DNA from: Setoptus koraiensis
Taxonomy: Eukaryota; Arthropoda
DNA: 64,000 nt
Reading direction: 5' to 3'
NCBI GenBank assembly: GCA_048013815.1
Contig: CM106585.1
Coordinates: 7,254,001-7,318,000, forward strand
Below, piece by piece: positions 46,022-59,393 of this stretch (positions are counted from its first letter, which is position 1; the number at the start of each line of letters is the position of its first letter). The notes beneath the pieces are model-generated. The model saw only the letters and a list, made by a program, of their open reading frames with translations, had not been told where the DNA came from and made no database searches. The translations under genes and the position numbers were made by a program.

Positions 46022-49000
46022 GCAGCAGCCGCATAAGCACAATATTAGTCGATCACACAAACAACAACAAACAAAACAAGAGCCAAATCAGCAAGACAAT
46101 CATCATGATCTCATCATAGACAGCAGCATTGAAACTAACAAACTGTCGTCGCCATTGCAACAACCACAACAACAACATCAACAACATCAACAACAAGAAC
46201 AGCAACAGCAACAACATCAGCTGACCACAGGCGACGAGCTTGTGAGCGACAACAGCGACACTAACAACTACATCGGCAGCAGACGCAAACAGACAACAAA
46301 TTTGCACAAATCAATTAATCGATCGGACATGACCAATCGTTACACGGGTACACAACTGACCGCTAGAGGCGCCCCGCCAGTTGCATCAAACGACATCAAC
46401 AAGACAGCGCAACATGACGACAGCGATCTATTGTTTGTGGACACAGGAAATTACAAACATTCACCCTTTGGTTTGCGTCATCACCTCAGTTTACCTGGGG
46501 CCGTTACGGGGCCCAGCACGGCGCACACGATAAACAGTGGCTCGACAGTGTTGAGTCAGCAGCATCAGCGTCACCGTCAGCGTAACCGTTATGTCAGCCC
46601 TGGCAAGTTACATAATACACCTGGTGCGCATCAACTACAACAGGATCAGCTGGCCACAGCGGGTCAGTACTCGATTAATCGATTCAGGGCGCCCGTCAGT
46701 CAGCATTCCAACGATCTGTCTACGCACTCGTCGACTTCCTATTTGATTCAGCAGCAAAACAACAAAAACAGTCTTGGTGCAGCAACAACGACAAGCACTT
46801 CCAGTGAGCCGGCCAACAGCCAGCTGAAACCGGCCACGGCTATGCTGAGCCAAGTCGACTGGTCGTCATCGAGTGGCTCCGACAAGCAACAGCAACAACA
46901 GCAACAACAACAACAACATCCGTATCAAAACCGCTCGTCGTCACAACAGTTCAGTCATCTCAACAAACAGAGCAACACTGATCAACAGCAACAACAACAG
47001 CAAGCGTCTCATGTGTTGGTGAAATTTTGCTCCATTGTGTATGCCATGTTCCTCGTTATTTTGGGCTGTATACTACACATTAGTGAGTTGAAAAAGAAAA
47101 CCCAAAATTCCATAGATCACATCTACAGTTCCCTGGTGGCCGTTATCGGTATGCTATGGTTGGCATTTTTGCACGTCGACCTGCAAAGATACAAGCGATT
47201 TGCGTCACGATTCCTCTTGCTAGACTCCATATTAGATCCAAACGGAACAAGCAATACCAGTTCGGACAGGATGAGTCTAAACACTGAGGTGATATTCAAG
47301 CGATCGGCTCAATTGCAATCTCGCTACAATCACCATTTAGCCACAACAACAGCGCCAACAACCTCCAGATCGTCGCCATTGAACGGCCACTTGAATTCGT
47401 TTCAGCGAATACCATCAAATCGCTCAAAATCAGCCCCGCTGTCGTCATCAACGAATCATATAAATTGTCAAGTGGACGACATGTATCAATTGAACCAATT
47501 GAATGTCACCAACTTTGTGCCCGCCTACAAGTTTTTGCGCGGCAAAATTGGCGCCGGCTTCTACCTCAAGTGTGGCATGGCAGGTGAGTTGTCAATTGTT
47601 ATTAATTATAATTAATTATAATCAGCAATCACACCAGTTGTTTGCTAATATATATCTCGCATTCATTGCTCATCCTTTTTTGGCAGCCTTCTGCTTCGGT
47701 CACGTAGTTCACGAGGGCCTCCACTTTGGTCAGCACATCTACTTCTTGGTCAATGACAACGGACGATGCCAGGACATTCCGGCCTTGGTGGCGCACCTCA
47801 TCACGCCCCTATATTCGTTTTATCAGTTGTTCATCATGTTTAAATACTCGAACGTAAGCCTTTGCTCTCTTTACTAATCTCTCTAATATTCATATACTAA
47901 TAATATACATTCATATCCAGTATATATTCACATGTACATGTGAATATATCACATTTGTTTGTTTATTTTTGCCCTGTTTACTCATTCATAATCCCTCATT
48001 CATATCCCCATTCATCCTGTCATCCAGCTTGTAATCAACAGGTACAAAGGGTTCGCCTATTTCGGTCTTATGCACGTCATTGGCACTTCCATTTCGTTCT
48101 GGTTTAGGACAATTATAGAGGAGGCTTTTGATGATTTCATCACCAAAATGGACTATTTCAAACAACACCATTCAGGCCCCTACAATGAGCACCAACGTAA
48201 TTCGCACAAATTCTACGCCAATGGCACCGCCAACAATATAATACCATCAATAGCGGCAAACAATAGTGCGGACAGGTTGCTCACTAGTGACACCCAATAT
48301 AACACTAATTCAACTGGCCAACATGACCATGACAGCGCCAATCATGCGGCCGCCAATCACAACGGAGCCCATCATTCCGTTGGTCAGCATAACGGGTCCG
48401 CAAACAATAATCACCATGTTAAATTCAATCAATCTGGTGATGATCATTCAAATGCAACAATGCAAACATCCGATCCGTTGTCGGCGTCGGCCAATTCCTA
48501 TGCTCACAGCTCCCATAATCAACATCAACCTTACAACAACAGAGACACTAGTGCCAGTAATATTAGTCAACATATAATAGCTTTAATGTCGCCCCATCTA
48601 TCAGTGATTGCGCCCCAATTGGCGGCAACACTGCCAGAATCTTATGCTTGCTCACAGAATTCACTATTGACGACAAAATCCATGAATGCATTACCTTATC
48701 TATATCCGTTCACTATTGAATATAATCTATTGATAGCTGCAACATTTTTAGAATTGTATTTCAATGTTGGAAAAATGTCTACCAATGCCTATAACAATCC
48801 CTATAGGCGCGAGATAAAACAAAATTGTGACGGAATAGAAGAATTTGAATATAAAAGCAATTTTGTTGTTAGTGCCGATTGTCATGCAGCGAATAGGGGC
48901 CTGTTTTGTGGCTTCTTTACACTTTTAGTCACCCTAGTGTCAATAGTGATATTCTTTGTTAGCATGAGTAAGCCAGGCCATCACGAATTGGGTATTAAAA

Positions 49001-49581
49001 TCAATCTCATCCAAGAGACAGTATTAGTGTTGCTTATACTAGTGGTTGCCACATTGGCATTCATGCAAACTAGCCGCCTCAATAGGAATCCATGCATAAG
49101 GGATCAAATCACTACTAATGATACATTGATGCTCATACCATTGCCATTCTTTTTTACACACTCACTACTATCTGTCAAAGCGGAATACGGAACTGTTACT
49201 ACGCCACTGAGAGAGGTCTCTCTTTTCAAATGGATCGCCATCATTATTAACTTGATTACAGTCATTGAGGTACTGGTGCAAACATCGTTTATTGTTGATG
49301 GCTTAAGGCGATGCTCACAATCAAGATATCTGAGATTTAAAAAACCTGGCAGAGAATTGCTCACCTTTTGCATCATTCTCAATCTCACCTTATGGATCGT
49401 TAGCACCTTCGAATCAAAGAGTGTGGAGCAATACCATGTCGAGATAGAGTATTATGGCCCGCTATCTTGGATGTTTGTATCACACACCACCTTGCCGGTA
49501 ATGCTCTTCTATAGGTATCATAGCTCAGTTTGTTTAGCTGAGATTTGGGGTAGGGCCTACAAAGCAGCCAAATCTTACTGA
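44598..49581 (+). CDS. Otop: Otopetrin-type proton channel with giant N-terminus, about 1568 aa
   Basis: Otopetrins are multi-pass proton-selective channels, used in insects for acid taste. Exons 44598-47583, 47687-47853 and 48028-49581 join in phase (4707 nt) through GCAG|GTGAGT / TGGCAG|CC and AAC|GTAAGC / ATCCAG|CTT. The first in-frame AUG is 44598. Residues 1-800 are low complexity: SDIHH-type 5-aa repeats, DNT repeats, poly-Gln and His-rich tracts. The channel core begins at about 805 (VKFCSIVYAMFLVILGCIL, then IDHIYSSLVAVIGMLWLAFL). It continues with GAGFYLKCGMAAFCFGHVVH, YKGFAYFGLMHVIGTSISFW and PFTIEYNLLIAATFLELYF, and ends in the signature MLFYRYHSSVCLAEIWGRAY. Two Ser/Asn/His-rich insertions (about residues 885-965 and 1095-1265) interrupt loops of the core. 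Ordinary otopetrins are about 550-1000 aa. The start could move if an upstream exon exists. Confidence 0.93.
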
Positions 49582-49975
49582 ATAACTAAATCTGTCTGTC
49601 CACCATCTTCTATTCAATGAGTAACAATTAAATCTCGTCACCCATATTCATTATTTGTTATTATGTATCGGTATCTAAAGGTATAGCACTCTCTAAGTAA
49701 AGCAATTCTCGGTGCTTGTTCTCTCGCTTGATTCTTACAATCTAAACATGACAATTTAAAACATAGCCTTCGTAGATAGATGAGAGCTCGAATAGTTTAT
49801 TCAATATTGACAACAAAGAGATAATTTGTTGCAGCCATCGAATCCAACTTAATATAATAGTTGTTGAATTATCAATTGAATACAAACAAATTTCTTCATT
49901 TACTATTGCAACAAATTTCTTTTTCCTTCAATGGCATCGCCAGTTTTACTTATAATACCGTGTAACAGATGCCCT
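49582..49975. other. Tail-to-tail spacer of otopetrin and DLGAP-family genes
   Basis: The 394 nt between two stop codons must serve both 3' ends. An ATTAAA variant lies at 49627-49632 on the + strand and an AATAAA on the - strand (49796-49801). The transcripts may therefore be close together or overlap slightly. Confidence 0.6.
49796..49801 (-). terminator. Polyadenylation hexamer for the DLGAP-family gene
   Basis: AATAAA on the minus strand (TTTATT on +), about 175 nt beyond the DLGAP stop codon. Distance and consensus are typical for an animal 3' UTR. Confidence 0.55.
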
Positions 49976-52475
49976 TTAACTTTCTCCATCTGCTGGTGAT
50001 GCTTCTTCACAGTCGACTGGAGTTTCTCCCGAAATAAAATCTTGTATTTCTGGAGACTGAGACCTAGAGTTCTTTCGCTGTTGCTTGGCAGCTTCTTGTT
50101 GTTTTTTAAGATTGTCTATATGCTCTTGTAACCGATCCCTTCTTTCCTGATCCTTTTGAGCGTTCAATTTCGGTTTAGGAAGCTTCGATTGAGTCGATCG
50201 AGTAGAGGGACCAGACTAGAGTGTATATTTGTTTAACAAACATTTGTATGATTAGTTTGAGTTATAGATAATGAGTCAATCTTTAAAAAATATCGACCAG
50301 TACAGAAGGTCTTATATGTTGATAATTCCTCACCTCTATGAGCTGATCTTGGTCGCATTTCCAACCATTACTTTGTGCCACCCATAATTGATTGAACGCC
50401 TCTTCACATTCATTAAGCTGAATGACTATCATATCCCAAAAACCTTCCAAGTCGTCATTCAAGGTAGCAGGTTCATCTTTGCTCTCAATTGCCTGTGATG
50501 TGAATAGTTTAGATAAAATTAACAATGTTAATATAGGTAGAATGTAACATTCTATGCAGTATGAAAAGCTCAAACATGGTTGTCCACTTACTAGATTCTT
50601 GGCACATAATCCCTCGAATTGTTTACACTTTTTGTTCAGCAGAAGATTCGCCTTACCAATTGCACTGTGTATCTTTCCCAAGGTCTCTTCGTCTAGAGAC
50701 TCGCTCTCATCTCTCAGAATGGTTTCTGCTCTTTCCACATTCTCTAAGATCAGATTTGATTTCAGTTCTAATTGTTTCAAAAAGTATCGCCCATCTCGAC
50801 CACTAGTTTCTGGGTGAGTCTGTTCTCCTTGGATCTCGACCAGTTCATCCTTGATATCACTTGTTTTTTCTAACTTATTCTCTTCTTCATCATGTGACTC
50901 TTGGCGATCACTCTCCAAAGAAGCGATCTGTTCGGCAATGAGTTTTTCATTATTTTCCTGTAAGGCGGCTTGAAGATCGCTCGAGGCTCCATCATTAAGT
51001 AAATCTGAATTCAGTTGAGAAGGGCCGTCATTTACTACTATAGTATCATTCTCAATCTTTGCGTGTCGAATATTATCAACTGATATATCTAAGAGATCAT
51101 TTTGATTCTGAGATGTACCTGTTTGAGTATTTTCAATTGGAGCCGATTCCTTAATTTTATCATGCTCCTCTTCACGTAAATCGAGTAAACATTGATCATC
51201 TACTGTGAAATTATTTTCCTGTTGGTGAATCTCTTGTTGCTTGGATTCTACGCTCGCTAATGTGTCTGAGATGTTCATGTCGAGTTCTTTTTTAGTATCT
51301 GTAATTAGTTTATTATCAGCGATGGGCGATACTTCAATTAAATTGGGTGGATTTCCATCTTCACGCTTTACTTCTGCTGATCCTTTAATCATCTGTTCTT
51401 GGTTAAAGCCCTGTTCTTCGGTGAATGAGTTAGTCAGCTGACCACCACTAACGCTATGAGTTGCTTTATTAGAGCTGATTACGCGCGACAGTTGACTTGT
51501 TGGCTGTATAGAGACACCATTAGAGAGCAACTGGCCTAGGAATTGTTTCTCAACACCGGCAAAGACGGGTGCTTTAGACAAGGTAGTAGTATCTGGTAAG
51601 GTAACATGGCCAAGATCATCTGATTCTACTTTAGTTTCTGTCGGTGTGGGTTTCAATTTGACGAGGTCTTTTGGATATTTAGTTGTCTCTTCTTTTACAA
51701 AAGAATCTTCCTCTTTACGAGCTTTGTGTGCATTTGACTCTTTCCAACCTTCTGCGAACTGATCACCATACAGACTGGCTATACGTTTTTGAACTGATTT
51801 AGCGGCCTCCGTTTCAGCATCGGCCTCGGCATCGCTTATTACTTTATCATCATCAATGCCTAAGAGAGGTATGTGCTTATGAAAAGATTTGTCTGGGGCG
51901 GGTAGTAAACAATATCTAGCGCCGACACATGTCCCATGATGTCTGTCATCCTCCACACGGGGAATAGATGGGGATGGGACACGTCTAGTATCAGAGCCCG
52001 TTATATTAGGTGTTGTTCTACCATTAATAGTGTCATGCTTGTTATTATTTAGTTGATTAAAGCGTAAATTATCCACTGTCTGAGTAAGGTGGTTTGATTT
52101 AGTACAAATCAATGGTGACGATGTCATTGATTGGGGATTTGTATTTGATTTAGTTGCCCCGTCGGCATTGTTTGAATTAGTATTAGAGGGACTATTATGT
52201 CCGCTCCGAGTTGACTTCAAATAGGGACTATAGCTTGTATATCCCGATATTGCACAACTAATTCCGACATAAGATGGTAAATGCTGACTGACTGCTGGAA
52301 TATCATTAAGCAGATCTTGGGAGCCTGAATCGGCGAATAGTGCCTTAAAGCCGCCTTCTTTTTGTTTCTGATTAGGCGGGGTGTGAATGGCCTTAATCAT
52401 TTCGGCACTTAATAGAGGCCTAGATATTTCAACATTATCAAATTTTCCCTTGGTTTTTCCTTGCTTCTTGCCCAT
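49976..52475 (-). CDS. DLGAP/GKAP-domain protein, about 760 aa
   Basis: Member of the DLGAP (SAPAP/GKAP) superfamily, which includes synaptic scaffolds (insect vulcan) and the mitotic spindle protein HURP/mars. Exons are 50592-52475, 50334-50492 and 49976-50215 (628, 53 and 80 codons including stop). Splices are CTA|GTAAGT / CACAG|GCA and GAG|GTGAGG / TCTAG|TCT, all phase 0. The C-terminal GKAP domain (about residues 556-680) shows DGRYFLKQLELKSNLILENV, LGKIHSAIGKANLLL, KKCKQFEGLCAKNL and LEGFWDMIVIQLNECEEAF. A basic Pro/Lys linker and a Glu/Arg/Gln-rich coiled segment follow. The N-terminal two thirds are Ser/Asn/Glu-rich and probably disordered. The usual DLGAP C-terminal PDZ ligand (QTRL-type) is absent; this protein ends in DGES. 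The first intron is 99 nt with no stop, so its retention would add 33 residues in frame. I cannot choose between the vulcan and HURP branches. Confidence 0.9.
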
Positions 52476-53713
52476 GTTTGAGTGTTATGTGAGTGTATTA
52501 GTTTAATAGTCTTATTATTCCTTTAGTAATGCTGATAATAATAAACACTATAAATTATTGAAAAGAGTTTGTATTATAGTGAATCGCACTTGATGTAAAC
52601 CTATGTAATATATTTGCATCCAGCTTAAACACAATGATAAAGATTGTTAAATGTAGAGAGATTTATGACGGCTCTGATGTTTCTTTTTGAAGAATCAAAT
52701 AAATCTTTTGTTGTAATATTGCTGGCGATGAGAGACAGGTCGATGATATTGCAAATGGTGCTATTGTGTTATTGTTTGTGTATCGTGAGAAAACTTCTAC
52801 TCAACAGCTATTATAATGTTTTGTGATGGATTCTGCATGTTTGGTTAGATGCGTAGGTGGTATGGAGATATAGTAACAACAATTATGAGTATGGTACGCT
52901 TTTCATGAATGAATGAAAGATGATGCCATAAAGCTTATTGATTATTAGTTTACATAATAATAATAATGGTAATATTAGTTGTATCTAAAGGCAGCAGCAG
53001 CAGCATCAATTGTCTGGGATGGGTCGCAGTTGTTATTGTTTGTTTGCAGCTGCAAGATTCCACTATGTGAGACTGGTACTGTTAAGCATCCTGGGGACAA
53101 AGACACATTCACACAAATAGAATTGATTGAATAAACTGCTGCTGAAGATGTCTGTTGTTGCTCGGCGAGATCCTAGTTAAAGTGTTTCCTGTTTATTTAT
53201 TATCAAGCTTGTTGGTATATACTTAATACTGATATTAATTTCAGCAAGATATAGAGCTAGCTAGCTGATGTGTTACGATGATGCCATGATAGTGTGAGAT
53301 AATGCATCTTGTCTTGTTTTGCTGTTTGTATGATTGATTAATACTAACACAAGTGCAATCGGTAGTAGGTGATTGCAAGCACAGCAATAATACTGTATTT
53401 TGTATAACTATAATATAACTAAGGAAGATGGTTATTGTCGAGCAGCAAGGAGAAATGGTTCGTCGTATTGTGTTTGTTGGTTGTTGTTGTTGCTGTTGTT
53501 GTTGTTGTGCATTCCAAGGTGATATCGTTAGTTGATTAGTAATTACAAGATGATCCTTTGCTTGTTGTTGCTTTTCAATCAATCGATCACTAGCTGATGA
53601 TAATAATTATTAATTTTCCTTGTGTGAGTGACTCAGTGCGTGTGTGTGTGTGTGTGTTTATCCGGCACCAAATCAATCTAATCCGATCCCGTCCAGTTTG
53701 CGATAATACGATC

Positions 53714-53742
53714 TAATCCAATCCAATCCAATCCAATCCAAT
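53714..53742. repeat. AATCC pentanucleotide repeat
   Basis: About five to six AATCC units with imperfect copies on each side (CCGATC, CCAATTC) over roughly 53685-53770. Confidence 0.88.
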
Positions 53743-54480
53743 GCAGCCCGATCCAATTCAATCCAATCAGATAATGCAGCAGCTCATATGATTGGTACGA
53801 ATTAAACGAGAATGCGGGGTAGTAGCAGGCGATGTCGTCATACAAATTAGCACCTCTCGTCGTCTTTGTTGATTTGTTTTTTTCTTTTTGTTTTTTGCGT
53901 CTGCTTGTTAATTCGCTTGGCACGATTATAATTCGCTCGCCCGTACACTCACTGTGAACGTTGGGCTGTGTGAGTGGCGCTTCGTTGTTTATTCTGTCGC
54001 TGATTGTTATGCATGGATATGTGAGTATGCTAATGCATGAGCCAGCTTGACAACGGATAAGAGACGGTGGCCACTGGATTTGTCGCTTGCATTAAGCTTG
54101 CATTGTGTTGCCAATAATCAACGGGTTTCTTCTCACGCTGCGTTCTAATTAATAATATCATTAAGCTGACTTGTGTGTGTGTGTGTGTGTCCTCTGGCTG
54201 GCTGCTCATTCACTGGCTGGCTTGCTGCTGATTGATGCTCATTGTGGAATTGATGAAACGATTTAACCATTTATTTTTTTCTTTACGAAATGACGAAATG
54301 CTCACACAGACAAATAACAAAGCGAACGAACGAATTTTGTTTATTGCTGATGCCATCAAGTGAACATCTTATTCGCTTATCTGCTGCTGGCTGTGCTCTC
54401 GCTTTTGAACTGGCTGCGTTTCGCTGCACACATACACACACTTACTTGTGTTGCCAGCACTAACAACGCTGCGTTCGAAG

Positions 54481-54502
54481 CTGCAGTCTGGTCAGACTGC
54501 AG
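54481..54502. repeat. Perfect palindrome with PstI-type ends
   Basis: CTGCAGTCTG and CAGACTGCAG flank a 2-nt centre. CTGCAG and GACTGCAG recur immediately downstream, and the 16-bp direct repeat CCGCGGCCAACTGCAG occurs twice near 54740-54787. Confidence 0.88.
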
Positions 54503-56311
54503 ACTGCAGCCTGCACACACAAACTGCCTGCCACAAGCGAGCCACTTATGCAGTGCGCACTGTAGCACTGGATACAGTGCGATGCAAAAGTCGCTGTGCC
54601 ACCGCCAGCATCGGCGTGCAGTCACTTGGTGTGCGCCGACGGGCTGACTAATGCGCACACCGAGCACCAAAACACAACAGCCTGCGCTGTGTCTGCAGAC
54701 GAGCTCACTGCCAGCGCCCGTTGCTACGTGCCTCGGTCCTGCCGCGGCCAACTGCAGGGTCGGGCGCAGACCGCGGCCAACTGCAGTTGTGGCACAACGA
54801 GCGTGCCACTCCCGGGCCTGCTCTCACTGTCTCACTCCGCCTTGGTTGCAGCCTGCAGTCGTTGGTTGTCGCACACACACTGTCTTGAGTTTGTGCATGC
54901 GCAAACGCACTCGCCTGCACACGGTGAGACGCAACATTCGAGATTCGAAATTCGAATTTCGAACCCTGCCGCACAGTTCGACATTCGAACGAAGGGCGTG
55001 ACGCTGGTTCGCTACTCGTGAGTGCGCCGCCACTGCCACTGCCACTGCTACGGTGAGTGTTCGAAATTCGAACAAAGTGACTCAGTAGCACACACACACA
55101 CACCATTGTTGTGCCGCGGCGCGGTTACATGAGCTCGCTAGCTGTGAGCTGCCCGATTTATCCGTTCCATTTGTTCCGTGGCGGGCGCGCATTGTTGGCT
55201 GCCAGTCGGCAGTGGCAACATGCAAATGCGACACGAACAAGAAGAAGCGGCAAACAATTCGCTCTGTTGTGCAGCACACACATATCCGCCCCAGCTCGAC
55301 GGGCTCCGGCTCGACTGTCAGGATTCGGCCGGGTAAGATGCAGCTCGACGAGGGGAGAGGGCCGACGAGACGCTAGACTCAGGACTGTGGATTCTGGAGG
55401 AGGCTGCCAAGTGCTCTAGCAGCGTTATCTGAGGCGCGCATAATCTGCAGATTTACTCGACTGGCTTGGCGGGAGTGCGCCAAGCGCGATTCACGCCATT
55501 CATTCATTCGGCCTATTTATACAAGTCGCTCGTTTTTTGCTGCTGCTGCCTGAAGGAGAGTGAAACATCTCGTTGTTTTATTCTCTTCGAGCTAGCTTGC
55601 CAAGACGCCGAATTGTTTCTATTGTGAGCGCGATTATACGCATTACGCATGTGATGATCGCATAGCGATTGAGCGATAAAGTGACAGAATGGCTTGTGAA
55701 TCGCAAAATCTGTGCGGGATTTTCGAGGTATTCTCACAGAGAGATTCTTGTTTTTGCATGGCTCGTCTATGCATATAACGCATATAATGCGACGAATGGA
55801 GAGTGCCATTCTTGATTATCGGGCCGCTGTTGCTGTTGTTGTTGTTGCGTGGTTGTTGTGTTGTTGTTGTTGTGCGAGACTAGGCAAGAGTTTGCTTCTA
55901 GAACGAGCGGCAGCAACGTTTAAAAGCTGCTGCAGTTTCATGGTTTGTTAACAGCAACAAACACAACATTACAAGCCCATGGATTGTATAGCATGGAATA
56001 TCCTGTCAGTTGCGAACACACCATCAATTGGCAGCAGCGAAACGGGCGATCCGCGCTGGTTAGTTGCATTTCATTATAAAAAAAACTGTATAATGACGAT
56101 TATCATTATGATGATTATTGTGACTAGCATGCTAGCAACCACTGTTCGCTGGAGTGAGCGCTTGGCGCTGTAGTGGCTGCTAATCGAGCTTGAGAAGCTC
56201 GAGAGCTCTCTATCAGGCACTCTAGTGACTAGTGGCTGGCATGTGGCTAATAGAGAGGAACAAAAGAACTGGCAACCTGTTATGGTGCCGATGTGTTGCT
56301 AATGCAACGAC

Positions 56312-56412
56312 GACAGCAACAACGACGACAACAACGACAACGACAGCAACAACAACAACAACAACGACAACGACAACGACAACAACAACAACAACGACAA
56401 CAACAACAACAG
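56312..56412. repeat. CAA/CGA trinucleotide tract
   Basis: About 100 nt of CAA with regularly interspersed CGA and CAG triplets. The poly-Thr, poly-Val and poly-Cys frames across it are artefacts of the repeat. Confidence 0.92.
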
Positions 56413-57108
56413 GTACAAACACAACTGAATTGATCATCATGATAAATCGCGTTACGTCGATTGGCGCCTGTTGGCGCTTCCATTCACTCTGTCTCATGTA
56501 TTGTTAATATTTCCATAACGCATTCTTGTATAATACGTATAAACACAATTAATGTATAAATATAAATACAGGTGCACAGGTGAGCGCAGCCAGCCGAGCG
56601 AGCACCGACAAAAGTGATCATTCAAAAGCCATTCCTCTGTTTGAGTGCCATTGCCAGCCAGCAGTTTACCTGTATCATCATGCAGCCATAATACTGCAGC
56701 CTGGCGCCATTGTTGATAGGTTGGCGAAAGTTGTGTCTTCCGTATTTGTCATCTCTCTGGATGCACATTTATTATTTCCATGTGTCGTGAATATACATGA
56801 ATGTGCTGCACATACGAATATGAATATATTGCGATATATGGCAATAGATTGTGCAGCGATATATCCTCTCATTCTAGTCGGCGACCGGCAACTCGATGGC
56901 CGAACTGCAGCCGAACTGTTTGCGCCGAACGAGCAACGAAAATCGAATGAGGCCAACAGTTGATATCAAGTCAAAAGTTGATATCGAGTGACAACATTAT
57001 GCCAATTGCTTTATTATGCAGCCTGCCCGATGGACACATACTGATGTATATATGTATTAATGTCAATACACGCAGTTATGTTTTTGGGGCACATTCCGAG
57101 CGGGCCGA

Positions 57109-57147
57109 CTACTGCACAACTACTGCACAACTACTGCACAACTACTA
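57109..57147. repeat. 11-bp repeat CTACTGCACAA
   Basis: Three complete copies and one partial copy in tandem. Confidence 0.9.
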
Positions 57148-59393
57148 GCGACTATCAACTGGCACTACGTATTATGTAATTGCCGTTTAATCTAGCGACC
57201 ATCTCACTGCACATCTAGTTCACAGACACTGGATTGACGGCCCATAAAGCGCCATATCAGCTTGTACAACAGTAGACACAATTATGTAATCGGGCGACAA
57301 GATGCCAGCAACACCTATTAGAGCTATTAGAGAGCGATGCAACTTTTTCTTCCTCATCCCTCTCTCTTTCTCTAGTAAACACATCGCCAGTAAATTTATG
57401 CATGTAAATTATGCATACGCATGCCGTGTTAGCCAAATTATGTCATCACTCCAGTCATCTCATGCTGTCATACAGTGTAAGCGTAATGTTATGTAAGCTA
57501 TGGCATACGAGCTGTTGTAGGTGCTGCATTATTATAAATTGTCTTAATTGTTCGCATGATTGATTGTCGCCGCGGCCGACATTTGTGACTAACAATAACA
57601 TAATATAATATTATATAATAACAGGACAATGAACTTGATACGCTGTTGCCGTTGCTTCGGGCTGCTTGGGTCTGTTGCTCGCAAGTTGTCAGCAGCACTG
57701 TTGCGCAACCGACCAATTTGACTCGCACCGGCACCGTCTGTCGATGCGGCCACATCATGCAACAGCTGCCTTTTTAATTATATTAATTATTAGTTTCGTT
57801 AATTAGTTTAATTGATTTTCATTGTTTCTCTATTGGCTCGGAGGGCGGTTAGTCAGCGGTTACTGCGCTGAATGCTCATTAAAACAGCAACAGCAGCAGC
57901 AGCAGCAACAACACAAATAGTTACAACAAAATTCGAGACAATCCTCGCAACAGCAAACGCACCAGCAGAGCCAAAAATAACCAAAATTATCCTGGGAGCT
58001 CAATTGAATTTTTTCTTTTTTTGCCCCTTGCCTCCTGTTGTTGGCCTTGTTAGCGAGTCGCTCACTCATTGCTTGTTGTCATCTTTTGCCTGGCTCGGCC
58101 AAAAGTAAGCCATAAAAACAGAGAAGCTTCCGATGGCTCGCTCGCTGTGTTAGTTTCGCTGTGTTAGGTGGTCGCTTGCTGATTAGAATATCCGCCCCGT
58201 CGGCTTACGGCGTGGATATTCTAACTTCTGTTGGGCTGCAAGGGTAGAAGTAAATAATAGCAATATTTCGAAGCAAACAATTAGAGATGAGCAACCATTT
58301 GTAATCAGCCGTTGAGTGTGTAATGTTTGCGTGCGCCCCGTAAGCCGGCTTGTCGTCGAGCAGACGACCGTGCCGATTAACTAAATGCATCACGCGATAT
58401 TTGTTGCTAACTATAGTTACTCGAGTAGAGTCTTTATACTTTAGTTTAGTCACTGCACTGTGCGACTGCTCACTCACCTGTCGGTGATGAAGCATCATCG
58501 CTCATTACGAGCTGGCGCTGGTCAATTCATTCGGCCTCGCAAATACTACCAATTTGCGATTTTAATATCGACTGCAACATGAATGAATGAATGAATCAAC
58601 AGGCCAAGCTAATGATGCATTACATCATAGTTCATTTGAATATGGTGAATAGTGCCATATAGTGAAGTAGCAGCCATGAAGTAGCAACCATGAAGAAGCA
58701 GCAAATAATAATAATAAGTAAGCTGACAAGAACAAGTGCTCAGCCTTGTAATACAGCCCCAAATGGGGAGTAGCTACTGCACATCCGACTAGTGAATTTA
58801 TAATTATTATTACATTCACTTAAACGAAGCTAAGCTTTTGCAGGCCCACTATTAGCCGCTATTAGTGAACAGGTAGCCATAGGTGTTGATAGTCTCGTCT
58901 GGTTCGGGTGGCTTCTTTTTTCTTTTGCTTCGTTAGTTTCGTGATGCAACAAGCAGCAACATACACAAGCAACAAGTAGCTCACTTTGTTAGGTGAGCGG
59001 CACGCAATTGAAAACTGTTGCAAAAGTTGAGTTATCTAATGCATAAGTACAAAGTAATTAACTCGCTAATCATTTGCAATTTTAGTTGGGCCAGGGAGCT
59101 GAATAAATGATAATAGCTATTTATTATTAATTGATTACGACATCGATCATCCTGTTCAGTTGTGGCGCGGCCCATCGCGGCAAATGTCATCAGCACTAGA
59201 GCCGATTTTGAGTAATTTTCATCGCTAACAATTTTCATTGATACGCTTGCAATAACTTGGCGATACTTTATTTATACAAACTCATATCTTATTTATTTGT
59301 ACAAACTGCTCCGATGAGAGGTAATAATAGTGGAGATAATTGAGCTAGCGTCGCATACATTTCACCGTCATGATGATAGTATCATCATTATTA

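Larger units (their letters stand above)
52476..59393. other. 6.9 kb non-coding region downstream in map order
   Basis: Upstream flank of the DLGAP-family gene and beyond. It holds TG runs (53639-53658, 54172-54190), an AATCC run (53714-53742), a GC-rich stretch with PstI-type palindromes (54370-55440), a CAA/CGA tract (56312-56412) and an 11-bp repeat (57109-57147). I recognise no conserved protein or RNA gene. The overlapping frames at 54360-55420 on both strands reflect high GC and few stops, not similarity. Confidence 0.5.

Noticed and set aside
54360-55420. Several overlapping frames of 83-141 aa
   Set aside because: They occur in many frames of a GC-rich region with few stops and no recognisable domain.
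56222-56507. Poly-Val, poly-Thr and poly-Cys frames
   Set aside because: They are produced by the CAA/CGA repeat.
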